The notes beneath the pieces were generated by a model. The model had not been told where the DNA came from. It was given only the letters and a program-made list of their open reading frames with translations, and made no database searches. The position numbers were made by a program, and so were the translations under genes. Below, piece by piece: positions 14,217-15,036 of a DNA stretch of 15,036 nt. Position 1 is the stretch's first letter; each line of letters starts with the position of its first letter. Source of the stretch: Candidatus Poribacteria bacterium (lineage in GTDB: Bacteria; Poribacteria; DTPJ01; WJIO01); assembly GCA_014730235.1 (NCBI GenBank), contig WJIO01000051.1, positions 1-15,036 of the forward strand, written 5' to 3'.

Positions 14217-15036
14217 TTAATCCCCTTTTCCTGTAGAATCCCCCTCTGAATATTGCTGTAATTTATTTCTTATAGTTCTTGTTGTTATGCCGAGTATATC
14301 GGCAGCTTTGGTTCTGTTTCCTCCAACGCTTTCAAGGGTTTTTAGTATAAGATGTTTTTCCATCTCCTGCAGGGAAATTCCCACAGGTATCCAGTTTTCT
14401 GAATGAATAGAAGATATTTTGTCGGGAAAAAAATTTCTTACTGATAACTCAGAACCTTGGCAAAGCATCACCGCCCTTTTTATAACATTCTCCAGCTCCC
14501 GGACATTACCGGGCCAGTTATAATTTTCCAAAGCGTTCAAGGCTTTTTTTGATACATCAGGTGTCTTTTTTCCTATCTGTGATGAAAATTTATCCAGGAA
14601 GTATAACGCCAGTATTTTTATATCACGATGACGATTACGAAGGGGGGGCACAACAATTGGTATAACATCAAGTCGATAATACAGATCACCCCGGAAATTA
14701 CCTTCTTTTATTTCTTTTTCTATATTTCTGTTTGTTGTTGCTACAACCCTTACATCAACTTTTATAGGTTTAGTTCCGCCTACCCGGTCAATTTCCTCCT
14801 CCTGGAGAACGCGCAGCAGTTTTGCCTGGAGTGATGGAGCCATTTCAGCGATCTCGTCCAGCAATAAAGTTCCTTTATTAGCAAGCTCAAATTTACCAAT
14901 CCTTCTTTCTATAGCACCGGTAAAAGCCCCCTGTTCGTGTCCGAATAATTCACTTTCCAGCAGGTTTTCCGGTAGAGCGGCACAGTTTACAGCGACAAAA
15001 TCTCCATCCCGATACTTATCGCGGTTGTGTATGGCC
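14217..15036 (-). CDS. NtrC-family sigma54-dependent transcriptional activator (5' end outside the window)
   Basis: The frame is open from the window edge to the stop at 14217 and gives the C-terminal 272 residues. Visible AAA+ elements are the sigma54-contact loop GAFTGA (codons at 14913-14930), Walker [12 protein letters not shown], the ATTNR sensor segment, the [10 protein letters not shown] segment and [16 protein letters not shown] Fis-type helix-turn-helix ends the protein ([20 protein letters not shown]). Walker A and any N-terminal receiver or sensor domain lie beyond the window, so the activating signal cannot be read. These proteins use ATP to open sigma54-polymerase promoters. The ATG at 14864 is internal, not the start. 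With FlgM-like and FliA-like genes immediately downstream, it may be a FlrC/FlgR-type flagellar regulator, but the sequence here does not separate that from other NtrC relatives. Confidence 0.93.
   Translation of the reverse strand, partial: AIHNRDKYRDGDFVAVNCAALPENLLESELFGHEQGAFTGAIERRIGKFELANKGTLLLDEIAEMAPSLQAKLLRVLQEEEIDRVGGTKPIKVDVRVVATTNRNIEKEIKEGNFRGDLYYRLDVIPIVVPPLRNRHRDIKILALYFLDKFSSQIGKKTPDVSKKALNALENYNWPGNVRELENVIKRAVMLCQGSELSVRNFFPDKISSIHSENWIPVGISLQEMEKHLILKTLESVGGNRTKAADILGITTRTIRNKLQQYSEGDSTGKGD

Noticed and set aside
14217-14864. Complete 215-residue protein starting at an internal ATG
   Set aside because: The frame stays open to the window edge and contains GAFTGA and the segment [19 protein letters not shown] upstream of that ATG, so this is the C-terminal part of a longer NtrC-family protein.

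Overview
The window looks like a chromosomal piece of a Gram-negative-type, probably motile and heterotrophic bacterium from a lineage I cannot name. Grounds: a bS21 gene, a membrane-anchored HtrA protease with two PDZ domains, a sigma54-type (NtrC family) activator, a FliA/WhiG-type sigma factor beside a FlgM-like anti-sigma factor, a large exported GH123/DUF4091 protein, and many dispersed palindromes. An uncultured candidate phylum or a PVC-type relative is possible, but this is inference only.

Layout, left to right. The 3' end of a + strand gene for an Ig-like surface or secreted protein (1-117) ends at a strong terminator. rpsU (414-599) follows, with a sigma70-type promoter and a structured leader that contains a terminator-like hairpin. 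After a gene-free stretch with a perfect 19-bp inverted repeat come three + strand genes, probably envelope-related: htrA (941-2470), a membrane-anchored TPR protein (2649-3434) and an overlapping polytopic membrane protein (3427-4335). A repeat-rich convergent intergenic region separates them from the rest of the window, which is on the minus strand.

The minus strand reads right to left in two blocks. The regulatory block is an NtrC-family activator (5' end beyond the window), a FlgM-like anti-sigma factor with a near-consensus sigma28 promoter, a small helical protein of unknown function, and the FliA-type sigma factor. This looks like a flagellar-type sigma54-sigma28-anti-sigma circuit, although no flagellar structural gene is visible. 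The second block has its own sigma70-type promoter (TTGTCA-17-TATGAT) and is a tightly packed four-gene operon: an exported GH123/DUF4091 protein, two paralogous lactonase-like metallo-beta-lactamase-fold hydrolases (TTGA stop/start overlap), and a very large TIM-barrel glycosidase-like protein carrying an inserted beta-module. This set of genes resembles a glycan or glycoconjugate utilisation unit that I do not recognise as described.

Intergenic DNA carries two or three short repeat families. One is a GTCATTCCTGC palindrome, three copies at gene borders. One is a MITE-like element with TTCTTCCGGGTT inverted ends: one good copy flanked by ATAATTAT and interrupted by the first family, plus a degenerate copy behind htrA. 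The third is a GTAGGGA...TCCCTAC palindrome. A perfect 35-bp palindrome also lies inside the coding sequence of the TIM-barrel protein.
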